DNA from: Candidatus Fibrimonas termitidis
Lineage (GTDB): Bacteria; Fibrobacterota; Fibrobacteria; Fibrobacterales; Fibrobacteraceae
Direction of reading: 5' to 3'
Length of the DNA stretch: 38,676 bases
Assembly: GCA_001462245.1 (NCBI GenBank)
Contig: LIUG01000162.1
Coordinates: forward strand, 1-38,676
Position 1 is the stretch's first letter, and every line of letters starts with the position of its first letter. Below, piece by piece: positions 24,501 through 31,885 of this stretch. The notes beneath the pieces were generated by a model. It saw only the letters and a list, made by a program, of their open reading frames with translations. It ran no database searches and had not been told where the DNA came from. The translations under genes and the position numbers were made by a program.

Positions 24501-27500
24501 TGCACTCAATTTTAACCGGCTTAAAAGACCATTCATAATAATCCTGGCTGCCATCCAATCCGCCGCGCCCAAACTGCAATGCGAATCTAATAGGCGTTTT
24601 TGGGGCTTTGGTTTCGTAGTGTATTTCCAGCTTAATGTTGTTATAAGCGGTAAAGTCTTTAACCTCAGTGTCAAAAAATTTGGTTGCGCTCACTTCCTGC
24701 CCCGGATGCAAACCGCCATATTCCAGCAACAGGCTCTGTTCTTTTAAAACCGCATTTGTTTCCGAATCCCTTTCTGTTGGAGTATTGGGAGAGGTGAAAT
24801 AAAAACCGGCATTATCGCGGTTGTTTATCACATGGATTCTCATGTAATTGCTATCGGGTTGAACCACTGAACCGGGCGCATAAATTTCTCCGTTCACCCC
24901 ACCGGTTACGTTTTCAGTAATTGGATTGGAGATGATGCCGAATTCATTGCTGCCGGGGCTTTCCAGCCACTCGTTTCCCACAATCTTAAAATCCGCTATT
25001 TGCGTTCTGCCTTCTGCTATGCCATTGCCTAAATTTCCATACCAAAGCTTTGTGAATATGGCTTCTGCTAAAATATTGCTCAAAGTTGCCCCTGTGCTTG
25101 AAACTATGGTATCAAACTGGTCCAGAGGAATGCGAAATCTGCGCCATCCGTTTTGCAGTTTTTCAAATTTAGTCGGGTCTTCCGTGGATAGATCTATTTT
25201 GTAGCGTACAAAACGAACATCCGTATCCAACTGTCCGTTGCGGTTTATGTCTTCGGTGTCAAATTCCCTTTCGCCAGCATTGCCTCTTGTTCCGTTTATT
25301 TGGGGAGGCGGGTCGTTTAAATCGAGCAAATTAGGGTCAAATCTGTCCCTTGATATATCCGTATTTCTACCGGAAACGCTTGAACTATTTACAATAGTTG
25401 AGCGACACTCGGCATAACGGCAATCCCAAACCTGCAACCTTCCGTCCACTCCGGCTGCATAACTCAAACCGAGATCGTTAAGAGGAGTTGTTGTCCCCGG
25501 GTCGGCTTCGGAATCCAATCTATAGTTCGGCTCAAAACCGTTTATGCTTATATCTTCGCTTACGGAACCGAGGTCCACATACAAAGACCCGACATTTCCC
25601 CTCACAACCATTTCTATATATCTTTTTTGCGATAAATCCTGATAATAAATACCGTTTGGCCGCATAACTCCACCCCAGCTTTTTCCTGTTAAATTATCAT
25701 TGGGTCGCAAGCGGAAACTCAGAATTGAGATTTCACTGTTATCCACATCGCTGTTTCCAATCGGCGTATATATTTGGCGGTAAAGCATGGTGGTATTGCT
25801 ATGCCAAACAAATTCCCCGGCATGTTTGTAGTCTTGCTGTTCTATATATGTGTTCCTATTGGTTTCAATACCGCCGGGCGGGCTTGCTCTGAACCACATA
25901 AGCCTGTAAAGCGGATATTGCAAATTCACAGTGCTCGATTCGAAATCGTCTATTAAAGCGGATTTTCTGTTGCTTGTATTTATGTTGTGATAACTTGCGG
26001 CAAATTCACCCTCAAAACTCCATCTTGATTTTTCTTTGGAATCTATAAAAGGCACCGCATTTATGATTTTATCCATTGTTTTGGAACTATCCACCAAGCG
26101 TAAATTTGTTCCTAGCAAAAGCCCGGAAAAAGGCTCTCCGCCAAGCCTTGGGTTTTCCGTGCTAACGCTTTGGTTTTTGTAAAGAACGGTTAAACCGAAA
26201 AGCGAACCTTCGGTGAATCTTTTTAAGGGATACTCCGCTCTAGCTCCCAAAAGCAATTTGCTCTGGAGCTGAAAAAGAGGTTCACATTCAAAATTAACCG
26301 TAATTTCTTTGTTCGGGTCCAAAGCGCGATCGCTTATCAACTCGATTTGCCCAAGCTCATAATTCACTTGATAATCAACATCTCTTACCAATACCTCCGA
26401 GCCTGCCTTTAGTTTTTCCGAATCCGGAGCAATGTCCAAACATCCGCCGCCGCTCACCGAATAACTGCTGTTTGGATCCCTAACGCTTATGCTTGAACGC
26501 CTGCGTTTTCCCATTGCTTCAAAATAATAACGATACTGATAAAGACTTCTTAAATTATTGATAGACATTGTATAAAGCGAAGCCATTGCCGAAGAAGAAT
26601 CCACATTCCTAAAAGGTTCCAAGCAACGCTCCCTTGCTACGGCTTCAGGATTTGAAAACCCGTTTCGCCTGTACCAGTTTACATCCCGGCAAGGCAAGCG
26701 CATATCTCCGATATATTCGCTGCCGTCTTTCAGAAAGATAGATACATCGTTTGTTAGAATAACTCCTGTTGAAGAATCCGCAACTCCTAAAGTTTTTAAA
26801 AAATCAACGGCGTTTCTCGAACGATCTTTCATTTTCAAAACAAAATCACCGGAGTTTTCCGAAGAAACCCCAACGCTGTAAGTATTTCTAAGCATCAATT
26901 TTTCAATGTCTTTTAAATTATCGGTAGAACCGTCATATTGAATCAGCACAACCTCATCTCCGTTTCTAACCGCAGATGTGGGGCGGTTTGTACCGTAAGC
27001 ATTGTCTCCGCTCCAAGATACCGCTACAAGCATTCCGGGAACCCCGCTTTTGAACCGCAAAATTCCGGTATTCGCATCAAAAACATAATCGGTTCCGCTT
27101 TGCATTTCCGTGAGCGGCAAGCCCTGGATTTTTACGGGAGTTCTGCTGCCGGGAGGCAAATACACTCCGACTGCGTTTTGTATTGTGGTGCTTTTATTGT
27201 TGAGCGGGCTTCTTTTATAAACTTTTAAGCCCGTCAAATTCAGGCGAGGCGGCGCACGGTTATATATTTTGGCATTTATATAAGCGCTTCTCATATTTTG
27301 CGTTAAAAAATAATATCTGTAATCGGTGAAGTTTTTATCCTGAATTTGAAATTCCGTACTTTCGTCTTTGCCTTTTATGGTATAGCTTTCTTGGCTGCCG
27401 GCATCCTGCGAGGCTATTGTGGTTAATCGCCAGTTGCCGAATTTCCAATCCGCTTTTATACCGAATAAACCTTGGTGCTGTTCCGCATAGCCTGTAAGCT

Positions 27501-28284
27501 CTGTGCCGCTCAAACTCAAAGAGGTGTTTCCGGCTTCCAATCTTTGCAAAATGTAATCTTCAAATTCTCCGGGTGTTTCTTCTGCGTAAATTACGCGAAT
27601 TTTATTTCTCACGCCAAGCCCGCCCTCGGTGTAATTCAATTCAACCGTAATGTTCCTGCCTATTTTTCCCTGCACAATAAAGCTTGGAATATAAGAGAGA
27701 GACGGCGATGGCCACAAGCTGTTTTCCATGCTGCCGGGAGCATCGTCCACAACGCCTATGCCGTGAAAGCGAATATCCATTGTACCTTGCAATAGCAACT
27801 GTGGGCGGTCAAAACCGTAATCTTTCATCCAGGCCGGAATTTTCATGGGGAGCGCTATGTTATAGAGAGTTCCTTCTGCCAAGTCGCCCGCTCCGCCGTC
27901 TCCTTGCCCTATAAGGGAATTCAGCCAAAGCCTGTTAAATCCTATGTCAAACATATCCATTGAATAATCGGCAAGTTCCGTGTAGTGAGCATTCCAAAGC
28001 GGTAAGGTATCTTTGCTTAGACTATTTGCAACTCCGGCTTGCACAACGCTGGCTCTGCTTTCAAAATCTATTCCGTGTTCATACACAAGCACAGGCTTGG
28101 AAGCCTTCAATGGCGTTCCGTCTGAAATTCCTTTTTGCGGGAGCAAGCCTTTAAGCGGTTCTGTTTGCGGCGGCAGAGGGATGTATTGAATCTGGCTTTT
28201 TACAATGGAATCACCGGGCTGCTCTGCAAAGCAAAAGCCAGCCAACAGCAGAAGCACTGCTACCATCGGCATCCGGGGAAACAT
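21592..28284 (-). CDS. sprA: SprA-family outer-membrane translocon protein (type IX secretion)
   Basis: A 2,230-residue protein, in the size range of SprA/Sov (about 2,300-2,500). A signal peptide ends near FCFAEQPGDS (residues 17-26). The body shows alternating beta-strands with many Tyr/Trp/Asn residues, repeated RxxYxxxxN and ERNLGGTREEKIK-type segments, and a barrel-like C-terminus ending IAVMLRFD. SprA forms the giant 36-strand pore through which type IX cargo crosses the outer membrane, and it is also needed for gliding in Bacteroidota. Identification rests on size, composition, signal peptide and recalled SprA-like segments (for example LIDDFESSTVNLQYPL and the fused DLNGNGQLDT-like DINRNGQLDTDVRF). 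No other type IX gene is in the window. The start lies 9 nt after TAAATT without a Shine-Dalgarno. Confidence 0.85.
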   Translation of the reverse strand: MFPRMPMVAVLLLLAGFCFAEQPGDSIVKSQIQYIPLPPQTEPLKGLLPQKGISDGTPLKASKPVLVYEHGIDFESRASVVQAGVANSLSKDTLPLWNAHYTELADYSMDMFDIGFNRLWLNSLIGQGDGGAGDLAEGTLYNIALPMKIPAWMKDYGFDRPQLLLQGTMDIRFHGIGVVDDAPGSMENSLWPSPSLSYIPSFIVQGKIGRNITVELNYTEGGLGVRNKIRVIYAEETPGEFEDYILQRLEAGNTSLSLSGTELTGYAEQHQGLFGIKADWKFGNWRLTTIASQDAGSQESYTIKGKDESTEFQIQDKNFTDYRYYFLTQNMRSAYINAKIYNRAPPRLNLTGLKVYKRSPLNNKSTTIQNAVGVYLPPGSRTPVKIQGLPLTEMQSGTDYVFDANTGILRFKSGVPGMLVAVSWSGDNAYGTNRPTSAVRNGDEVVLIQYDGSTDNLKDIEKLMLRNTYSVGVSSENSGDFVLKMKDRSRNAVDFLKTLGVADSSTGVILTNDVSIFLKDGSEYIGDMRLPCRDVNWYRRNGFSNPEAVARERCLEPFRNVDSSSAMASLYTMSINNLRSLYQYRYYFEAMGKRRRSSISVRDPNSSYSVSGGGCLDIAPDSEKLKAGSEVLVRDVDYQVNYELGQIELISDRALDPNKEITVNFECEPLFQLQSKLLLGARAEYPLKRFTEGSLFGLTVLYKNQSVSTENPRLGGEPFSGLLLGTNLRLVDSSKTMDKIINAVPFIDSKEKSRWSFEGEFAASYHNINTSNRKSALIDDFESSTVNLQYPLYRLMWFRASPPGGIETNRNTYIEQQDYKHAGEFVWHSNTTMLYRQIYTPIGNSDVDNSEISILSFRLRPNDNLTGKSWGGVMRPNGIYYQDLSQKRYIEMVVRGNVGSLYVDLGSVSEDISINGFEPNYRLDSEADPGTTTPLNDLGLSYAAGVDGRLQVWDCRYAECRSTIVNSSSVSGRNTDISRDRFDPNLLDLNDPPPQINGTRGNAGEREFDTEDINRNGQLDTDVRFVRYKIDLSTEDPTKFEKLQNGWRRFRIPLDQFDTIVSSTGATLSNILAEAIFTKLWYGNLGNGIAEGRTQIADFKIVGNEWLESPGSNEFGIISNPITENVTGGVNGEIYAPGSVVQPDSNYMRIHVINNRDNAGFYFTSPNTPTERDSETNAVLKEQSLLLEYGGLHPGQEVSATKFFDTEVKDFTAYNNIKLEIHYETKAPKTPIRFALQFGRGGLDGSQDYYEWSFKPVKIECKASERMQDCHERNWKANEFALPLAEFSNLKIGRSPPFLKPIERNLGGTREEKIKIVGNPSNSSVNWMRLVVIADNDAALEDLEGIFWINDLRLAGINNAWGYATRLHGQLDFSDVFSVSGELRYQDGNFATLKSDEKSPKPTPSEANTRLDINGTASLNVNKFFKDDYGLHLPFGVSYSSTTLRPYLKPGDDINLSHDNAFDLFGDMATVDLEMNNLEEEDSLRLALESKGYQSFSRTRTLSMGFSKGYTKDDNILQEVFSQIFLERPALNYSYSETERRASTIADSTYQYNTVFEYKLGTFERSNVHLFGNKDLPIELWPSTFDLTLMDLAYSRNIYQERDPNFLEPQVEKIKNFTTDLRHKADVRWNLLPFLSVNYMLSINRDMYGGGDRQAFTKEDFFSPDGQGGLFAKNFMFDHDHSDRKVYVTAYEYQIENPYDDSTDYSFENQTARSYRIDSIGSREYGKTYGILRNERNRQQDFRINFSPEWIPFLPMRFSFNSGFTQDKSIPDNFDFYDEDMLSKNFWTIQQNNRFEFSPSLRLPQLAGIAGKNAVSEFFEKWKWREIRSIWSVDLQTTGEDFTLWQLYEEQDVKPLQYYLFGLGLGNGYRNRGFWNLVTGDMGLDSRNDYESFAEYRNQRMDSMVYQGRFEHAVRRNLTNSTALTLPWWDIGIKGELTWTQTFRQTRENPLFIDTTITWPKIGIGVNIPNFAKRFDFLNGLFRSFSTSHRFDYQEQRTVRPYQTAEDEWLTSIDFNPIIRTTMLTQSNVNIDNSVRFKIEERRRRAKMELPGTEEWEEEEYIKVPWLHMDLTVDRGYAFGDELSIAYALKTKRGFQFWRWYVKLDNDIDLKLTGGYSYRKIIQENYAPVSGASFDPYSSEGSDGVHYELQFPGRDGLVTSYTPTLEKIARYIPNRAHEWYVRPSAGYTFNKVASAGAYIEYRRLIEQLSDGYTHTREILSFEIAVMLRFD

Positions 28285-28293
28285 TGTGGGGGG

Positions 28294-28299
28294 AATTTA
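28294..28299 (-). promoter_or_regulatory. -10 element (TAAATT) of sprA
   Basis: The minus strand reads AGATTTCTAAATT, then 9 nt (mostly C), then ATG. It is the most diverged -10 of the set. Confidence 0.4.
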
Positions 28300-28392
28300 G
28301 AAATCTGGTCATTACGCAATATCCATAAATAATTTTTGTAAACTATTTGTAAAATTTTTGTCTAATCATGTAATTTAATATAGGATACACAG

Positions 28393-28497
28393 AAAAAAGA
28401 GCCTTAGACACACTCTGCACATAAAAGCCCACAAGTCCGTTGCTGCTTTCGCCCTGGCGATTTGCCCGCAAACAATCATTGCAAAGGGTCTAAGACC
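28393..28497 (-). ncRNA. candidate structured small RNA, ~105 nt
   Basis: On the minus strand a TTTTCTATATT promoter element (28504-28509) precedes a predicted start at about 28497. The transcript's ends pair: GUCUUAGAC (28496-28488) with GUCUAAGGC (28409-28401), 9 bp. A second helix, CUUUGCA (28486-28480) with UGCAGAG (28419-28413), adds 7 bp, and UCGC-CAGG-GCGA forms an apical hairpin. A U6 run (28398-28393) follows the closing stem, as in an intrinsic terminator. No frame of useful length lies inside. Size and rod shape, and the CAGG...AGCA pattern, recall the bacterial small SRP RNA, but the canonical GGAA-capped domain IV is not present, so the family is unassigned. Confidence 0.55.
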
Positions 28498-28503
28498 AAT
28501 GTA

Positions 28504-28509
28504 AATATA
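28504..28509 (-). promoter_or_regulatory. -10 element (TATATT) of the small RNA
   Basis: The minus strand reads GAGTTTTCTATATT. It sits back-to-back with the plus-strand promoter of the lipoprotein gene at 28533-28538. Confidence 0.5.
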
Positions 28510-28532
28510 GAAAACTCAGGGCAAAAATTTCC

Positions 28533-28538
28533 TATATT
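28533..28538 (+). promoter_or_regulatory. -10 element (TATATT) of lipoprotein gene
   Basis: The plus strand reads ATTTCCTATATT. It is followed by a 30-nt leader with TAGGAG before the ATG at 28569. Confidence 0.5.
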
Positions 28539-28568
28539 TCCCAAAGTTTTTCAAAATAGGAGTCCTAT

Positions 28569-29069
28569 ATGTCCACTTTTAAAAAAATTGTTCTTTTAAT
28601 GATGACAGGTTTAGCTGTTATCGCAATTTCCTGTTCCAGCGATGATGAGGAGGATGTAAAAAAAGATGAGCCTAAAGATAAGATAATTCCGATTACTAAA
28701 AAAACATTAACTCCCGATATTGATATTGATGGCGATGGGGTACCAGACTTGGCTTATGACGGCTCTACAGTTTCTGCTGCCGGAACTTCACTTATTGCGC
28801 CTTTATCTGCTTTCGTTGATCGAACAACAGCAGATATGGCTGTGGCTTTAACAATGACGGACGAAGTTTCGGAAAAACAGTTGAAATCGGTTCTGCCTAC
28901 TATAGATTCTTTTAGGAATATTGGGCAAACGAATCCCGAAGCCTTTACTGCCGGTTCCATTGTTTTGGAAACAGATAAAACATTTGTAGTTCTTATAGGA
29001 ACTAGATGTTTTGTTGTTGCTATTAATGGTGAAACAGTTGGATATTTGGAGCCGTTTGCTACTCCATAG
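28569..29069 (+). CDS. lipoprotein with Asp-rich calcium-binding-like segment
   Basis: A 166-residue protein. The signal peptide (KKIVLLMMTGLAVIAISC) ends in a lipobox with Cys22, followed by an acidic, Lys-rich linker (SSDDEEDVKKDEPKDK), so it is a surface or periplasmic lipoprotein. The segment DIDIDGDGVPDLAYDG resembles the DxDxDGxxD calcium loops seen in dockerin and thrombospondin-type repeats. The C-terminal ~100 residues form a probable small alpha/beta domain (FVVLIGTRCFVVAINGETVG). No family was recognised. The ATG follows AGGAG. Its 3' end overlaps the converging gene by about 11 bp. Confidence 0.75.
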   Translation: MSTFKKIVLLMMTGLAVIAISCSSDDEEDVKKDEPKDKIIPITKKTLTPDIDIDGDGVPDLAYDGSTVSAAGTSLIAPLSAFVDRTTADMAVALTMTDEVSEKQLKSVLPTIDSFRNIGQTNPEAFTAGSIVLETDKTFVVLIGTRCFVVAINGETVGYLEPFATP

Positions 29070-29499
29070 CCGCTACAACTGTCAATTTGCAAGCATCCGC
29101 CTCATTGGATTCTTTTTCAAAAAGGGTCCAAAAGTCGGGTTGCCAGCCGTAAACGTCTTGGGTTAAGGCATCGCCAAAGGCGATTTCGGCTTTTTCGCAT
29201 TCCTGCCAGTCAAAATTCGGTGTGGACTCGTAATAGCGAAGCATACCCTTTGCGGCGGTGAGTTCGGGAAATTCATCCAATAGATTATATACGCATTCCT
29301 TAAATGTTTTTGCGCTTGTTTTACGCACCTCAAAGGTCTTGTTTTTCAAAAGTTCAATTAAATCGCGAATATCCGTTTTTATTAAGGCATTATCCGAGTA
29401 AAACTGCAAAATGGCCTCGTAAACAATGCGATTTTCCACAAGTTTCGGGCAAGCCTCTGCCACAAGCTCTTGGGCTTGCGAAATTTTATCAGAATACAA
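29059..29499 (-). CDS. hypothetical cytoplasmic protein
   Basis: A frame of about 146 residues, mostly helical and acidic, with Trp-containing motifs near the C-terminus (FDWQECEKAEIAFGDALTQD, YGWQPDFWTLFE). It has no signal peptide or membrane segment, and no family was recognised. The frame is open to 29562, but that part overlaps the outer-membrane gene at 29489-30160. A TTG at 29499 behind GGGGGA is the most economical start and leaves an 11-bp overlap with the upstream stop, suggesting coupling. The start is uncertain; the coding call rests on the long frame and its gene-like composition. Confidence 0.5.
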   Translation of the reverse strand: MYSDKISQAQELVAEACPKLVENRIVYEAILQFYSDNALIKTDIRDLIELLKNKTFEVRKTSAKTFKECVYNLLDEFPELTAAKGMLRYYESTPNFDWQECEKAEIAFGDALTQDVYGWQPDFWTLFEKESNEADACKLTVVAAME

Positions 29500-30160
29500 A
29501 CATCCCCCGGAACCCAAATTCTCCCATGCCCTGCCAAACCGAATCATCCAACTTAGACACATCTTCTTGCAAAGGCGTTGCCACTCGGTTCAAACGCAAC
29601 AAACGATAGCGAATTGCCCCTTCCACCGCGATATTCTCCGTGAAAAAATACTGCGCAGAAAGCACAGCATGAGGCCCATTGCCTGTAAAGTTCGCATGGC
29701 CCCACTTACCTTCCTTGCCACTGCCCGCCTCGCCTACAGAACCATTGGGAAACCGCATGGAAGAAAATTCATAGCCAAGACCGGTACCTATTCTAAAAGG
29801 CTCCGGCCACAAAAAATGATACTGGTACTCCAAGCCCAGCCTAAAATACCTCGCATCACCGCTTTGCTGTTTATGTTCGTATTCCGGGAAGCCAATCCCA
29901 AAATTGAATGCTATGGAAGAGGCATTTACAAGTGCCCTAGCGTCAAAAGCGTAAACTAAAAAGAACGGAACATCCGGCAATATAACGCTCTCGGGCACCA
30001 ACTTTTTATCGGAGCCTACCCTTGAAACGCCATCCAAATCACCTCTGGTTACGGCAATATCAATGCCTGCCGCAAAAGCATACTTTTTTATCCATTCCTC
30101 CTCAAAGTCAGCGTACAAATACGCTGCAAATAGGAGGGTTAGGAATACCGGCCGGAACAC
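29489..30160 (-). CDS. outer-membrane beta-barrel protein
   Basis: A 223-residue protein with a signal peptide (FRPVFLTLLFAAYLYA). Alternating strands rich in aromatic and Gly residues follow (FFLVYAFDARA, SIAFNFGIGFPEY, YFRLGLEYQYHFLW, FRIGTGLGYEFSS, HAVLSAQYFFTENI, VEGAIRYRLLRL), ending with FGFRGMFVF, a typical C-terminal barrel strand with terminal Phe. An 8-stranded barrel of the OmpA/OmpW type is likely, so the protein sits in the outer membrane. No specific family was recognised. The start is a GTG at 30160, 8 bp after the upstream gene's stop, without a clear Shine-Dalgarno, so coupling to the upstream gene is likely. Confidence 0.7.
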   Translation of the reverse strand: MFRPVFLTLLFAAYLYADFEEEWIKKYAFAAGIDIAVTRGDLDGVSRVGSDKKLVPESVILPDVPFFLVYAFDARALVNASSIAFNFGIGFPEYEHKQQSGDARYFRLGLEYQYHFLWPEPFRIGTGLGYEFSSMRFPNGSVGEAGSGKEGKWGHANFTGNGPHAVLSAQYFFTENIAVEGAIRYRLLRLNRVATPLQEDVSKLDDSVWQGMGEFGFRGMFVF

Positions 30161-30168
30161 GGTTTCGG

Positions 30169-30669
30169 TTAACCTTCAGCCGGAGGAGCCGGAGGAGTTC
30201 CCCCTTCTCCTTCTTTCGCAGCTTCTTCAGCAGCCTTTTTTTCCGCCTCGGCAGCGGCAATCTTATCTGCTATTTCTTTGAGCTGCGCGTCTTTTTCCGC
30301 TTTTGCCGTAGCTTCCCGTTCTGCGACACTCTTTTTCACCTCTGCAAGCACATCAAAGCGGGAGGGCTTTTTAGCTGTGGATGTAGCTTCAGTCTCTTTT
30401 TCTTCTTCTTTTCCATATTTAGAAGAATTGTTCGCAACGTTCATGCGTATAATCTGGTCGGTAATGCTCACTTTTGTAGCCGGACCAAATTTTGAAGCGG
30501 AGCTTGAAGCAGAACCGGAACTTTCACCGGATTCTTTGTCCGCTTCTTCCTGTTTTTTCTGCAGAGCGGCGCGAATCTGCGGAGTTATAGCCTTATTATC
30601 GTAGAATTGATACATCAAATCTGCGCTAATAGGCGAATTGCCACTTAAACCCGGTAAACTGATAGCCAT
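30169..30669 (-). CDS. Ala/Lys/Glu-rich coiled-coil protein
   Basis: A 166-residue soluble protein. The N-terminus reads MAISLPGLSGNSPISADLMY, then a Gln/Glu/Ser-rich segment (QKKQEEADKESGESSGSASS). From about residue 110 there is a long helix with heptad-like pattern (VKKSVAEREATAKAEKDAQL, then AAAEAEKKAAEEAAKEGE), and a Pro-rich end (GGTPPAPPAEG). There is no signal peptide. No family was recognised. The ATG at 30669 follows AGAGAGG. It heads a three-gene run with the beta-barrel and the hypothetical gene. A TTTTTCTATCTT element lies about 30 nt upstream. Confidence 0.65.
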   Translation of the reverse strand: MAISLPGLSGNSPISADLMYQFYDNKAITPQIRAALQKKQEEADKESGESSGSASSSASKFGPATKVSITDQIIRMNVANNSSKYGKEEEKETEATSTAKKPSRFDVLAEVKKSVAEREATAKAEKDAQLKEIADKIAAAEAEKKAAEEAAKEGEGGTPPAPPAEG

Positions 30670-30781
30670 AAAAATACCTCTCTTTATGAGTATATCGGTA
30701 TAAAGATAGAAAAACTTTAGCGGAATTGCATTAAACGCTGATAATATATATTTTCCCCTTATTTTTGCGGCGAATAATTTC

Positions 30782-30787
30782 TATATT
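30782..30787 (+). promoter_or_regulatory. -10 element (TATATT) of fic gene, leaderless spacing
   Basis: The plus strand reads AATTTCTATATT, then CTCCGC (6 nt), then ATG 30794. Confidence 0.55.
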
Positions 30788-30793
30788 CTCCGC

Positions 30794-31882
30794 ATGATTA
30801 AGAAATTAGCCATTCATAGCCGCAAAAATTGGACTGAGTTTTCGTGGAACGAAGATTTGGTTATTCCTTTGCTTAACGAAGTTATTCGTATGCAGGGCAA
30901 AATATCGGGGTTAATGCTTGCGCTTGGGTTTTCTAAAAAAGAAGAAGCCGTGCTGAATACCCTTACACTGAATGTTTTGAAATCATCTGAAATTGAAGGG
31001 GAAAATCTGGATTACGCTCAGGTTCGTTCTTCAATAGCTAGGCGTTTGGGTTTGGAAATAGCCGATTTGGTGAAATCCAGCAGGGCGGTGGATGGGGTTG
31101 TGGAAATTATGCTGGACGCAACTCAAAATTATACAAAGCCGTTAACCGAAACACGTCTGTTTGAATGGCATAAGGTTTTGTTCTCAAACGGATATGGCGG
31201 AAAATACAGAACAGAAAGAATGCAGATTGTTTCCGGTAGAATAGGGCATTTGAATGTTCATTACGAAGCACCGGAGCCGGACAAACTGCCTGAGGAAATG
31301 GCAAAATTTTTGGAATGGTTTAACGATGAAAATAAAATCAATCCGATTTTAAAATCAGCAATTGCGCATTTTTGGTTTGTCACAATTCATCCCTTTGATG
31401 ACGGCAACGGAAGAATTGGCCGTGCCATATCGGATATGCTGCTTGCTCGTTCAGATAACAGTTCACAGAGATTTTACAGCATGTCTGCACAGATTTTGAA
31501 GGAAAGAAAAAGATATTATGATGTTTTGGAAAAGGTTCAGCATGGCAGTGGAGATATAACATTGTGGCTTTTATGGTTTTTGGATTGTTTGAAGAAGGCT
31601 TTGCTTGAAGCGGAAAAAATAACGCACTGCGTGTTATTCAAGGCAAATTTTTGGGACAAGCACAAAGATACCCCGTTCAACAGCCGGCAAAGATTGATGT
31701 TGAACAAACTGCTGGACGGTTTTGAAGGAAAATTGAAATCTTCAAAATGGGCAAAAATTGCAAAATGCTCTTTAGACACCGCGCTCAGGGATATAAAAGA
31801 TTTGGTTGATAAAGGAATTTTAAAGCAGGCCGCACAAGGAGGCAGAAGCACGAGTTATGAAATTTTGCTTAACATGACGTAG
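30794..31882 (+). CDS. Fic-family protein (self-inhibited AMPylase type)
   Basis: A 362-residue protein. The N-terminus (NWTEFSWNEDLVIPLLNEVI) matches the DUF4172/Fic N-terminal domain. SSEIEG at residues 64-69 fits the (S/T)xxxE(G/N) inhibitory motif whose Glu blocks the active site, placed before the Fic core as in class II. The catalytic motif HPFDDGNGRIGR (199-210) is intact. Residues 290-360 look like a winged-helix domain (WAKIAKCSLDTALRDIKDLV then GILKQAAQGG). Such proteins transfer AMP to target proteins; some act as toxins or regulators. Target unknown. The start is leaderless, 6 nt after TATATT. It converges with the HD-GYP gene, 3 bp apart. Confidence 0.92.
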   Translation: MIKKLAIHSRKNWTEFSWNEDLVIPLLNEVIRMQGKISGLMLALGFSKKEEAVLNTLTLNVLKSSEIEGENLDYAQVRSSIARRLGLEIADLVKSSRAVDGVVEIMLDATQNYTKPLTETRLFEWHKVLFSNGYGGKYRTERMQIVSGRIGHLNVHYEAPEPDKLPEEMAKFLEWFNDENKINPILKSAIAHFWFVTIHPFDDGNGRIGRAISDMLLARSDNSSQRFYSMSAQILKERKRYYDVLEKVQHGSGDITLWLLWFLDCLKKALLEAEKITHCVLFKANFWDKHKDTPFNSRQRLMLNKLLDGFEGKLKSSKWAKIAKCSLDTALRDIKDLVDKGILKQAAQGGRSTSYEILLNMT

Positions 31883-31885
31883 AGG

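Noticed and set aside
28393-28497. Calling the small RNA SRP (4.5S) RNA
   Set aside because: The size, pairing ends and CAGG/AGCA motifs fit, but the sequence between them is too short for the standard GGAA-capped helix, so it stays unassigned.
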